64,000 nt of DNA from Aldrovandia affinis (Eukaryota; Chordata; Actinopteri; Notacanthiformes; Halosauridae), in assembly GCA_029706075.1 (NCBI GenBank), contig JAINUG010000146.1:1560001-1624000 (forward strand), given 5' to 3'. A program made the position numbers and the translations under genes. Position 1 is the stretch's first letter. Each line of letters begins with the position of its first letter. The notes beneath the pieces were generated by a model. The model ran no database searches, was not told the DNA's origin, and worked only from the letters and a program-made list of their open reading frames with translations. Of the stretch, positions 32,513 through 47,858 are shown one piece after another.

Positions 32513-35500
32513 TTAGTACAGGTGATCTTTCGCATGAGTTTTCTGGTGTGCTTTCAGATTACTAGACCGGGTGAAACTCTTCCCGCACTGGACGCAGTGG
32601 TACGGGCGCTCCCCTGTATGAGTTTTCTGGTGAGAATTCAGATTACCCGAGTCTTTGAAACTCTTCCCACACTGGGAGCAGTGGTACGGACGCTCCCCTG
32701 TATGAGTTCTCTGGTGCGTTTTCAGATTACTGGACTGATTGAAACTCTTACCACAGTCAGAGCATTGGTATGGGCGCTCCCCAGTATGAGTTTTCTGGTG
32801 TGCTTTCAGATTACCAGACCGACTAAATCTCTTCCCACAATGGGAGCAGTGGTACGGGCGCTCCCCTGTATGAAGTCTCTGGTGTATTTCAAGAGCTCTT
32901 GATAATCGAAAATCCTTCCCACAGTGGGAACAGTGGAATGGGCGCTCCCCTGTATGAATTCTCTGGTGTCTTGCAAGATTTCTTGACAAGTGAAAACCCT
33001 TCCCACAATGGGAGCACTGGTACTCATGCTCACCTGTATGAATTCTCTGGTGTCTTGCAAGATTTCGTGATAAGTGAAAACCCTTCCCACACTGGGAGCA
33101 GTGGTATGGGCGCTCTCCTGTATGAATCCTCTGGTGTATCTTCAGCTGGTATACATACTTGTATCGCTTCTCACACTGGGAACAGTGGTATGGGCCCTCT
33201 CCTGCATGAGTTTTCTGGTGTGTTTTCAGATGACCAGACCGACTGAAACTCTTCCCACACTGGGAGCAGTGATACGGACGCTCCCCTGTATGAGTTTTCT
33301 GGTGTGCTTTCAGATGACCAGACTGACTGAAATTCTTCCCACACTGGGAGCAGTAATACGGACGCTCCCCAGTATGAGTTCGCTGGTGTATTGTCAGCTG
33401 TGTGACATGTCTGTATCGCTTCCCACACTGGGAGCAGTGGTATGGGCGCTCCCCTGTATGGGTTTGTTTGTGTACCCTCAGAGCACTTGATACAGTAAAA
33501 CCCTTCCCACACAGGGAGCACTGGTATGGGCGCTCTCCCGTATGAATTCTCTGATGTGATTTCAGACTACCAGAGTCTTTGAAACTCTTCCCACACTGGG
33601 AACAGTGGTACGGTCGCTCCCCGGTATGAGTTCTCTGGTGATTTTTCAGATTACTGGACTGACTGAAACTCTTCCCACACTGGGAGCAGTGATACGGGCG
33701 CTCCCCAGTATGAGTTTTCTGATGTGATTTCAGACTACCCGATTGACTGAAACTCTTCCCACAGTCAGAGCAGCAGTACGGGCGCTCTGCTGTATGAATT
33801 CGCTGGTGTATTGTCAGCTGATATACATGCATGTATCGCTTCCCACACTGGGAGCAGTGGTATGGGCGCTCCCCTGTATGAGTTCGCTGGTGTATTGTCA
33901 ATAGTGTTTTATATGTGAAACCCTTCCCACACTGGGAGCAGTGGAACGGGCGCTCCCCTGTATGGCATCTTTGGTGTTTCGTCAGTTGTGACAGATGTCT
34001 ATATTGCTTTCCACACTGGGAGCATGTGTGGGACCCATTAGTGTCTGTGTTGGACTGTGTCAGGGTGGAGATTGTCTTTGGGGGTGCGGGGTGCTGATGT
34101 AAGCTGCTGGGAGGTGGTGGGTTCTCTGCTCTGCTTCCTCCAGACCACAAGATCCTGCTGTGCTCGTTTGGAGGAACCCCCTCAATGTGCTGGTGAAGCT
34201 TCACTTCTTCCGCATGAAGGAATGAGCACTGGGAGGAGGCAAAGACCTGAGACAATGCCCCACCAGTCTTACCTGAGAAGAGAGCAAGTCATGTGAGACT
34301 AATAAATATGGATGTATGCGGACACGAACACAACTGGGAAAAACACAGAATATGTTTACAGAAATCTTCAAATAAAAGCCAGAAAGGGTAATATATCGGA
34401 GTCGATGCATTACCCTGTTCATCATGGAACAGTCTCTCGAACAATTTACAACAGATGGGGATTGTCGGTGCGATATGGATGTGTAGGGCCCTATGATTTC
34501 CGCGATGCGGAAAACGCAGACGGAATCACGGAATCCAGAAATAAAAATGTAATTCACTGTTAAATGCGGAATTGCACAGAATTTGAAAGATTTTGATTAA
34601 AGTACATCAAAAGGCTACTTCAATTATTGGAAATATCAGGAATCTGACTCAGTTTAATTGCCAAATAAATTGAGAACAGAGAAATGCATTTCCCCCTGTT
34701 TTGGAGTGGTATGTCTGGGCAGCGAGGCTGTGTGTGTGTGTACACGTTCGTGCCCGTGTCAGTGGGGAAAAAAACGTGCGGGTTGTTCAATGGAGGACAA
34801 GCATGTTGAAGAGGCCATCTGAGACGACTAAATCCGGTAAAAACTCAGAAACATAGCACAAACTGCAAAGTTCAGGGCAGAGCAGTAGGCTCTCACAATG
34901 ATTTCTATGAAGAGGGACAGCAACTGTTCTGCAAGTTCTGTCAACACACCACTGACTGGACTATAAAAAATATGTGCGATGACCATGTAAAATCGAAAAC
35001 CCATCTTTGAAACAAGGATAAGCTACGTACTGCGAGTTCTTTAATCTAGAACTAGTGAAACTTGAAGTATAAAAATGTTTTTATTTTACATTACAAAACT
35101 ATTAACCCTGATATTTTTTTAATAGCCTACCTACATTATTAAAACAATAAAAAAACGGAATCCAGAAAATATAAAATTGAGAACACAGAATATTGGGGGG
35201 GGGGGGATGGAGGACGGGGGACGGAATTTGGGATTTCATAGGGCCCTAAATATGGTTTATTTCAATTGACTTCCATTTGATTTCAGCTGCAGCCTAAAGC
35301 TTGAGAGCCTGAAATCTGTAACCAGAAGCCTTGGGGAGCTGGCATTGTCAAATGAAATGAATACTCTCAGGGTGAAAAGGGAAATGTTAAAGTTTCATTT
35401 TTGGAGTGAACTAAGTTCTAGCTGGCTGTTTAATATAGACTGGAAGACAGGAAGTGACCCAAGATAACAGACCCTCCCTTTCCTGTTTACCTGAGTCGCA

Positions 35501-35833
35501 CTGTTCTCCATTCTTCATCCCTCTGTCCATTTGGGCATTTTGATCAGGTTCATCCTTCACCCTTTCATCTCCGCGCTCTTTTTCCTGCTTCAGCCAGAGT
35601 TCCATTACCCCTTCATCTTTCACTCCATCCTCACTCTTCATCTCCTTACTTGGTCTCTCCCAGCCTTCATACTCCTCCTCCTCCTTTATGTTGGACAGGA
35701 AGTATTTTTCCTCCCCGTCCATCCCATGTCCTCTCTTCCGCTCTTCCTCCTCCTCCAGGTCTTCAGTTTTCAGACTTGACCCAAGCTCAAAATCTGTGTA
35801 ATCTACACCATCAATCACAGGTTCTGTCTTCAT
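32513..35833 (-). CDS. Z4, C2H2 zinc-finger protein, 18 fingers, best intact copy
   Basis: Predicted nuclear, sequence-specific DNA-binding protein of 700 residues; target unknown. Exon A is 35491-35833 (donor TCAG|GTAAAC), exon B 32513-34272 (acceptor TTCTCAG), joined in phase 1. Residues 1-114 are acidic and hold six Psi-K-x-E motifs: K22 (LKTE), K50 (IKEE), K66 (MKSE), K72 (VKDE), K82 (LKQE), K93 (VKDE), which suggests SUMO attachment. A proline/serine linker with [18 protein letters not shown] follows, then 18 fingers from [11 protein letters not shown] to CGKSFTRSSNL with TGE(R)P linkers. It ends AKDHLY; an extra degenerate finger after the stop carries a second stop. A hAT-like element (34484-35248) sits in the intron. 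No frameshift is visible, so this is the most likely functional copy. Confidence 0.85.
34484..35248 (+). mobile_element. hAT-like element in the Z4 intron
   Basis: Inverted ends TAGGGCCCTATGA... and ...TTTCATAGGGCCCTA bound 765 bp. The interior carries a BED-type finger fragment (GQQLFCKFCQHTTDW, HVKSKTH). The matching intron site in Z1 (GATATGGATATGG near 11000) is empty. Internally deleted relative to the Z7 copy. Confidence 0.75.
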
Positions 35834-37195
35834 GTCTCAACCTGAGGAGGTGGGGCCTAAAACAGTCATCCACCACTCTTCTAAAAGGAAGGACAGAGAG
35901 GGGAGGATATAGTCATCCACAGAGCTGGAGGGGAAGATCATTTATACCTGTCTTTTTGTACTTGTAGCACAACCTTTTGTTCTTAACCGTGAATAATGAT
36001 GTAGCAATCATCCTAGAGATACAGCTAGCATTGTTTACAAGTTAGCTAGTTAGGTTGTTAGTAATCTCCTAAGTGAAGACAGCCGGTAAGAGAGCAAATT
36101 AACAACATTTTCAGAATTAAATCGTGAGCGTTGGTGCACAAACTCAAACATAGGGCCACCACCCTATACACGGGGTAGACAAAATAATGGAAACACCAAA
36201 TGAAAAAGTACTTATATTTTGGACACAATTAAGTTCTCTCCAGATCTGCTCTTGACAAAGGACATGCTACATGTTACTGCTCAGTGCTTTACAGTGTGTG
36301 CCCATGTTCATATTAAACACAAGTTTGAGAGGTACGGCAATGTAAAATGAGTCAATGATCACCCTATTCTGTGATATTGATAAAAATGCATACGAGTTTC
36401 ATAAATGTAGAAAGATAAGGTACCAGCAAAACTCAGTGTATCTGTGAGTAAACCCTTTTTGAGATTGTGAGCTTATGATCATCCGAATTCTGTGGAGAAC
36501 ATCAGCTCATAACTTTGAAGTTAGCCCTGTTACAACACAGCAGTGCCTTACTCTGCATTCGGCACAACAAACTAACGTCTCAAGATTTAAATAAATGTAA
36601 TCATGCACTCACATAAAATGATTGCCCATAAGACGAGGTTTTATTTTGTTTTACCAAATATGTCACTAGGGTGGTGTATCTTCAAACATCTTCATTTCTA
36701 TCTCAAATAAGCCAGGTAATATTTACAGACAAATTACTTAAATAATACTGGAAGAGATTTGAGCGCTACTTAACGTTTCACCGACTGACTCCGGAAAAAG
36801 GAAAATATCTGTAACCTGGTCAGAGCAAAGTGAATACTACGTTAGACGATCGTTCTAAAACAATGGGTAAAGCTGCGCAGTGTATGCAGATTTACGTACC
36901 AATAGTTTTAAACATTAACATAACTTTTAAAGTAATTTCTGCAGTTTTTGGCAAATATTTGGTCGCAATTTAACGATATAGCACTGGATTTATTCATTCA
37001 TTCGACTAATTTCTTGTATGAGTAATTCGTTGTACAACCAGACGGTTAGAAAACATTTCCTAAAATATAGCTAGCTACATCGCTGTTTTCTGTTGGTTTG
37101 GCTAAAATTGAATGAGTCATTTTGAACTTAGTTACATTTTTGTGCCAACCTTATAATGTGGAAGGAAGGGTGTTTTTTTATTAAGGAAAACGCTT

Positions 37196-37346
37196 ACCGT
37201 GGCTCAAAATCGTGAGGTTTGCGCTCCTTCCAATATCTATGACGCTAGTTAATGTTGCAACCCCCAGATTCAAGCGAACGAGCTTTTCATACAAGTGTGT
37301 ATCAAGCGAAAACATGGAATTGACTTCCGGTGCCAAAATGGCGGAT
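37196..37346 (-). promoter_or_regulatory. Z4 promoter: ETS and YY1 motifs with 5' exon donor
   Basis: An ETS motif ACTTCCGG at 37323-37330 lies three bases from CCAAAATGGCGG (37333-37344), a YY1 consensus. The first exon ends near 37198 with CCACG|GTAAGCG. ETS plus YY1 without TATA is typical of broadly active promoters. Confidence 0.7.
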
Positions 37347-37734
37347 ATTTTTTAAGTAAAGGCAGGAATTCGTTCTTTTATTTGTAATATTATTTCAATA
37401 CCGGGACAGGATTAAAGGAATCAGGATATTTTGTCGCATAATCACAACAGCAGTATCAGTTGGCTCAAAAACACGACAACATGCAGCGAACCCTTATTGT
37501 GGTAGGAAAAGATGGAAGTTACCAACCGGAAGCAAAAAAGCCTTATTGTAGCTACCTTTACAGAGCTCTGAAGGAAAACTCATAGCAGGAGCGGTGCTAG
37601 ACTAAGCACTCCCATCCATAATAAGATGGTTTTATTTTCTGTTTTACCAAAGATATCATTACAATGCAGTAGATGTAAAACAGAGTGCTGCCCCTGATAT
37701 TCAACCATCTCCTGCCCAGTTTTATTTTGATCTC

Positions 37735-37796
37735 TCTCAGCGCTGTGTGACAACCTGTTTGTAAATGGCGCTATACAAAAATAAAGATTGATTGAT
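37735..37796 (+). repeat. Short retroposon 3' tail with 7-bp target duplication
   Basis: This contains GCTGTGTGACAACCTGTTTG, GGCGCTATACAAAAATAAAG and ATTGATTGAT. TGATCTC occurs at both sides (37728-37734, 37797-37803). The other units have the uninterrupted site (21650, 44965). A second copy of the same tail lies at 63905-63965. Confidence 0.8.
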
Positions 37797-38133
37797 TGAT
37801 CTCAAATAAGCCAGGTAATATTTACTACTCTCCGACAAATTACTTAAATACTGGAAGAGATTTGAGCGCTACTTAACGTTTCACCGACTGCCTCGGGGAA
37901 AGGAAAACATCTGCTACCTGGTCAGAGCAAAGTGAATACTACGTTAGAGGATAGTTCTACAACGATGGGTAAAGCTGCACAGTGTGGAGATTAACTTACC
38001 AATCGTTTTACACCAGACCACAACTTTTAAAGGAATTTCTGCAATTTTGAGCAAGTATGTGGTCGTAATTAAACGTTATAGCACTGGTTTAATTCATTCC
38101 TTCGTTAAATTTATTGTTTAAGTAATTCTGCTA

Positions 38134-38674
38134 CACTATATGGCCAAAAGTCAGTGGACACCTGACCATCACACCTATATGAGCTTGTTGGACATCCCAT
38201 TCTAAAACCACGGGCATTAATATGGAGTTGGGGAGTTCTTCTGGGAAGGCTTTCCACAAGATTTTGGAGTGTGTCTGTGGGAATTTGTGCCAATTCAGCC
38301 AAAAGAGCATCTGTGAGGTCAGGCACTGATGTTGGACGAGAAGGCCTGGCTCGCAATCAGCATTTTAATTCCTCCCAAAGGTGTTCAATGGGGTTGAGGT
38401 CAGGGCTCTGTGCAGGCCAATCAAATTCCTCCACACCAAACTCGTCTAACCATGTCTTTATGGACCTCGCTTTGTGCACAGGGGCACAGTCATGCTGGAA
38501 CAGCAAAGGGCCTTCCCCAAACTGTTGCCACAAAGTTGGAAGCGCCCAATTGGCTAAGATGTCTTTGTATCCTGTAAAATTAAGAATACCCTTCACTGGA
38601 ACAAAGGGGCCCATCCCAAACCCTGAGAACTCAATAATTAGCAGGGGTGTCCACTGACTTTTGGCCATATAGTG
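38134..38674 (-). mobile_element. Internally deleted Tc1-like transposon with TA duplication
   Basis: Terminal repeats CACTATATGGCCAAAAGTCA and its complement at the right end are flanked by TA (38132-38133, 38675-38676). On the minus strand part of a DDE transposase is readable, including FQHDCAPVHKARSIKTWL and SPDLNPIEHLWEELK. The N-terminal DNA-binding part and first catalytic region are missing, so it is not autonomous. Confidence 0.9.
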
Positions 38675-39189
38675 TATCTAGAAGGCCAGTACTCTTACTT
38701 TGTACTTTCTCTACTCGGGTGCCACGGCTCCACCCCTCCCAACAGCATTTTGCACAGAAAACAAAGACAGTGAACATTACTTCCATGTTCCTAATATACA
38801 ATTTATAGCAATTGATTGTACTTCATTCTGCAACTGATTATATTTCATTCGGTTTCCATAATACTTTATTATTCATTAGGCATGAAGAGCAGGTATACTT
38901 CAAAACACAGGAGCTCTGAACAGAGGATGCTCAGAGGAAATATTTATGCACTGATAAGGAGAACTTTCCCAGGCAGCGGTTCAGTTCTTTGCACTCCCAC
39001 ATAGAACGGCTAGAACGGCTTCATTCGCCCTCAACAGGTGCAAAGTATCTTACAAACGTCAATGCAAAATACAAAACTAGATAATAAGAAGACAGTCTCA
39101 TGGGAAACTATAAGACACACAGCTACAATCTGAAAGGGAAAGATAATATTTATAAAAATGTCAGCAAAGCATGTCCGAAAGGACCTTTC

Positions 39190-39740
<551 letters not shown>

Positions 39741-39793
39741 TGCACTGGATGAGTTCTCTGGTGTATTTTCAGATGACTCTTCCCATAGTCAGA

Positions 39794-43006
<3,213 letters not shown>

Positions 43007-45149
43007 GTCTCAACCTGAGGAGGTGGGGCCTAAAAGAGTCATCCACTGCTCTTCTGAAAGGAAGGACAGAGAGGGGAGGATATAGTCATCCACAGAGCTG
43101 GAGGGGAAGATAATTTATACCTGTCTTTTTGTACTTGTAGCACAACCTTTTGTTCTTAACCGTGAATAATGATGTAGCAATCATTCTAGAGATGCAGCTA
43201 GCATTGATTACAAGTTAGCTAGTTAGGTTGTCTCCTAAGTGAAGACAGCTGGTGAAGGGAGCAAATTAACAACATTTTCAGAATGGAATCAGGCCCCGAG
43301 TCAAAAGTTATTCAGTTCATTGGGCCAGTGTAGATAAGTTCACTAGAGCATGGGGCCACCACCCTATACACGGGGTAGACAAAATAATGGAAACACCAAA
43401 TGAAAAAGTACTCATATTTTGAACAGAATCAAGTTCTCTCCAGATCTGCTCTTGACCAAGGACATGCTACATGTTACTGCTCAGTGCTTTACAGTGTGTG
43501 CCCATGTTCATATTAAACACAAGTTTGAGAGGTACGGCAATGTAAAATGAGTCAATGATCACCCTATTATGTGATATTGATAAAAATGCATACGAGTTTC
43601 ATAAATGTAGAAAGATAAGGTACCAGCAAACTCAGTGTAGTTGTGAGTAAACCCTTTTTGAGATTGTGAGCTTATGATCTGAATTCTGTGGAGAACATCA
43701 GCTCATAACTTTGAAGTTAGCCCTGTTACAACACAGCAGTGCCTTACTCTGCATTCGGCACAACAAACTAACGTCTCAAGATTTAAATAAATGTAATCAT
43801 GCACTCACATAAAATGATGCTCTAACTCTTGCCCATAAGATGAGGTTTTATTTTCTGTTTTACCAAATATATCACTAGGGTGGTGTATCTTCAAACATCT
43901 CCCGCCCGTTTTCATTTCTATCTCAAATAAGCCAGGTAATATTTACAGACAAATTACTGAAATACTGTAACAGATTTGAGCGCTACTTAACGTTTCACCG
44001 ACTGACTCCGGAAAAAGGAAAACATCTGTAACCTGGTCAGAGCAAAGTGAATACTACGTTAGACGATCGTTCTAAAACAACGGGTAGCTGCGCAGTGTAT
44101 GCAGATTTACGTACCAATAGTTTTAAACCTTAACATAACTTTTTAAGTAATTTCTGCAGTTTTTGGCAAATATTTGGTCGCAATTTAACGATATAGCGCT
44201 GGATTTATTCATTCATTCGACTAATTTCTTGTATGAGTAATTCGTTGTACAACCAGACGGTTAGAAAACATTTCCTAAAATAAAGCTAGCTACATCGCTG
44301 TTTTCTCTGTTGGTTTGGCTAAAATTGAATGAGTCATTTTGAACTTAGTTACACTTTTGTGCCAACCTTATAATGTGGAAGGAAGGGGGGTTTTTTATTA
44401 AGGAAAACGCTTACCGTGGCTCAAAATCGTTAGGTTTGCGCTCCTTCCAATGTCTACGAAGCTAGTTAATGTTGCAACCCCCAGATTCAAGCGAACCAGC
44501 TTTTCATACAAGTGTGTATCAAGTGAAAACATGGCATTGACTTCCGGTGCCAAAATGGCTGATATTTTTTAAGTAAAGGAAGGAATTAGTTCTCTCTTAT
44601 TTGTAATATTATTTCAATACCGGGACAGGATTAAGGGAATCAGGATATTTTATCGCATAATCACAACAGCAGTATCAGTTGGCTCAAAAACACGACAACA
44701 TGCAACGAACCCTTATTGTGGTAGGAAAAGTTGGAAGTTACAAACCGGAAGCCGAAAAGCCTTATTGGAGCTACCTTTACAGACCTCTGAGGGAAAACTC
44801 ATAGCAGGAGCGTTGCCAGACTAAGCACTCCCATCCATAATAAGATGGTTTTATTTTCTGTTTTACCAAAGATATCATTACAATGCAGTAGATGTAAATC
44901 TTATATAATCTACCCCCCCATGTTCAACAGAGTGCCGCCCCTGATATTCAACCATCTCCTGCCCAGTTTTATTTTTATCTCAAATAAGCCAGGTAATATT
45001 TACTACTTTCCGACAAATTACTTAAATACTGGAAGAGATTTGAGCGCTATTTAACGTTTCACCGACTACTCGGGGAAAGTAAAACATCTGGGAAAGATAA
45101 TATTTATTAAAATGTCAGCAAAGCATGTCCGGAAGGACCTTTCTCACAT
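43007..45149. other. Z5 upstream and Z6 downstream flank
   Basis: Upstream region of Z5, closely repeated in Z4, Z6 and Z7, with 5' exon and ETS/YY1 motifs at 44415-44561, followed from 44770 by the shared 3' flank of the next unit. No additional gene. Confidence 0.65.
44413..44565 (-). promoter_or_regulatory. Z5 promoter: ETS and YY1-like motifs with 5' exon donor
   Basis: ETS ACTTCCGG at 44540-44547 and CCAAAATGGCTG at 44550-44561 (one change from the Z4 YY1 site). The 5' exon ends near 44415 with CCACG|GTAAGCG. Confidence 0.65.
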
Positions 45150-45385
45150 ATGACTTCCACAGGGCGCTCCGCTGTATGAGTCCTCTGGTGTATCTTCAGC
45201 TGGTATACATACTTGTATCACTTCTCACATTGGGAGCAGTGGTACAGGTGCTCCCCAGTATGAATATTCTTGTGTGTTTTCAGACTACTAGACACACTGA
45301 AACCTCTCGGGTGAGGAACAGTTGGTTACTCCGGATGTTGTGGAGGGAGAATCGGCAGGTCCGGGTGATCACTGCGATGCGCTGT
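45150..45385 (-). pseudogene. Orphan 3' fingers of Z6 with LINE scar
   Basis: 45160-45298 matches the terminal fingers of Z2; 45305-45385 keeps only the edge of the LINE present at 39392 (GAGGGAGAATCGGCAGGTCC). There is no open frame. Confidence 0.65.
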
Positions 45386-45430
45386 ATGAGTTCTGTGGTG
45401 TATTTTCAGATGACTCTTCCCATAGTCAGA

Positions 45431-47858
45431 TCATTGGCACGGGCGCTTCCCCGTATGAATTCTCTGGTGTGATTTTAGACTAATAGCGTGTTTGAAACTC
45501 TTCTCACACTGGGAGCATTGGTACGGACGCTCCCCTGTATGAGTCCTCTGGTGTGTTTTCAGATTACTGGACTGTTTGAAACTCTTCCCACAGTCAAAGC
45601 AGTGGTACGGACGCTCCTCTGTATGAGTCCTCTGGTGTGTTTTCAGATTACTGGACTGTTTGAAACTCTTCCCACAGTCAAAGCAGTGGTACGGACGCTT
45701 CCCTGTATGAGTTCTCTGGTGTCTTTTCAGACTACTAGACACACTGAAACTTTTCCCACACTGGACGCAGTGGTACGGGCACTCCGCTGTATGTGTTCGC
45801 TGGTGTATTGTCAGCTGTGTGACATGTCTGAAATCCCTTCCCACACTGGGAGCAGTGGTATGTGTGTGCCCCTGTATGGCATCTTTGGTGTTTTGTCAGT
45901 TGTGACAGATGTCTATATTGCTTTCCACACTGGGAGCATGTGTGGGACCCATTAGTATCTGTGTTGGACTGTGTCAGGGTGGAGATTGTCTTTGGGGGTG
46001 CGGGGTGCTGATGTACACTGCTGGGAGGCGGTGGGTTCTCTGCTCTGCTTCCTCCAGACCTCAAGATCATGCTGTGCTCGTTTGGAGGAACCCCCTCAAT
46101 GTGCTGGTGAAGCTTCACTTCTTCCGCATGAAGGAATGAGCACTGGGAGGAGGCAAAGACCTGAGACAATGCCCGACCAGTCTTACCTGAGAAGAGAGTA
46201 GGTCATGTGAGACTAATATAAATATGGATGCATGCGGACACAAACAAAACTGAGAAAAACACAGAATATGTTTACAGATAACTTCAAATAAAAGTCAAAA
46301 AGTAATTACAGGGTAGTGTATCGGCGTCAATGCATTAGCCTGTTCATCATGGAACAGTCTCTCGAACAATTTACACTGCAGATGGGGATTGTCGATGCAA
46401 TATGGATGTGTAGGGCCCTATGATTTCCGCGATGCGCAAAACGCAGACGGAATCACGGAATCCAGAGATAAAAATGGAATTCACTGTTAAATGCGGAATT
46501 GCACAGAATTTGAATGATTTTGGTTAAAGTGCATCAAAAGGCTGCTTCAATTATTGGAAATATCAGGAATCTGATTCAGTTTAATTGCCAAATAAATTGA
46601 GAACATTGAAATGCATTTCCCCCTGTTTTGGAGTGGTATGTTTGGGCAGCGAGGCTGTGTGTGTGTACACGTTCGTGTCTGTGTTAGTGGGGAAAAAAAC
46701 GTGCGGGTTGTTCAATGGAGGACAAGCATATCGAAGAGGCCATCTGAGACGACTAAATCCGGTAAAAACTCAGAAACATAGCACAAACTGCAAAGTTCAG
46801 GGCAGAGCAGTAGGCTTTCACAATGATTTCTATGAAGAGGACAGCAACTGTTCTGCAAGTTCTGTCAACACACCACTGACTGGACTCTAAAAATATATGC
46901 GATGACCATGTAAAATGACCATGTAAAAAGAAAACCCATCTTGAAACAAGGATCAAAATCATAGGATGCAAGGCATGAGTTTCTTTAATCTAGAACTTCT
47001 GAAAACTTGAAGTATAAAAATGTTTTTAGTTAAACATTGTAAAACTATTAGCGTTGATATTTTTTAATAGCCTTCCCAGACTCATTATTAAAACAATTAA
47101 AAAACAAGATCCAGAAAATATAAAATTGAGAACACAGAATATTGTGATAGGGGGATGGATAAAACGGGGAAAATAATTATTTGGGATTTAATTTGTAAAT
47201 TGTATAAATATTGCTCATTATTTCATATTGAACTTCCATTTGATTTCAGTATTAAAATGTTTTTAGCATTACAAAGCTTGAACCCTGATATTTTTTAATA
47301 GCCTACATACATTATTAAAGATTAAGAAAACATATTTGTCAAATCAAATGAATAGTCTCAGGGTGAAAAGGGAAATGTTTAAAGTTTCATTTTTTGGAGT
47401 AAACTGAGAGCCTGAAATCTGTAAGTTCTAAGCTGGCTGTTTAATATAGACTTTCAAGACATAAGTTCTAAAGTGATATAGAAAGGAAGATGACAGACCC
47501 TCCTTTCCTGTTTACCTGAGTCGGACTGTTCTCCATTCTTCATCCCTCTGTCCATTTGGGCATTTTGATCAGGTTCATCCTTCACCCTTTCATCTCCGCT
47601 CTCTTTTTCCTGCTTCAGCCAGAGTTCCATTACCCCTTCATCTTTCACTCCATCCTCATTCTTCATCTCCTTAAATGGTCTCTCCCAGCCTTCATACTCC
47701 TCCTCCTCCTTTATGTTGGACAGGAAGTATTTTTCCTCCCCGTCCATCCCATGTCCTCTCTTCCGCTCTTCCTCCTCCTCCAGGTCTTCAGTTTTCAGAC
47801 TTGACCCGAGCTCAAAATCTGTGTAATCTACACCATCAATCACAGGTTCTGTCTTCAT
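45431..47858 (-). pseudogene. Z6, frame-broken C2H2 zinc-finger gene
   Basis: Exon A is 47516-47858 (MKTEP, acidic, normal donor). Exon B starts at 46186; the linker and finger RHLSQ are in frame, then a one-base gain near 45830 (compare CTGTATCGC in Z7 with CTGAAATCC here) shifts the frame in the second finger. Downstream, fingers RHVTQ, SVSSS, KQSSN, KQSSN and KHAIS are open to 45431, ending HTGKRPCQ and stop. Fewer fingers than Z4, so the array has contracted. The intron hAT copy is scrambled. Confidence 0.75.
46411..47200 (+). mobile_element. hAT-like element in the Z6 intron, scrambled right half
   Basis: The left end TAGGGCCCTATGATTTCC and left half match the Z5 and Z7 copies. From about 46890 words from two versions of the element and intron alternate, and the right terminal repeat is not recognisable. 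Confidence 0.6.

Larger units (their letters stand above)
35834..39189. other. Z4 upstream and Z5 downstream flank
   Basis: Holds the Z4 upstream region with 5' exon and ETS/YY1 motifs near 37198-37344, a short retroposon tail (37735-37796), a deleted Tc1 element (38134-38674) and the 3' flank of Z5, similar to 14040-15080. No other gene seen. Confidence 0.65.

Noticed and set aside
32513..34255. Possible CRISPR-like array because of about 84-bp periodic repeats
   Set aside because: The period is 28 codons and translates into C2H2 fingers on the minus strand; there are no spacers, and the genome is eukaryotic.
34256..34272. Independent start of the finger exon at LSQVFASSQ
   Set aside because: The codon is TTG. 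The sequence is better explained as an exon entered by splicing at TTCTCAG, which joins exon A in phase.
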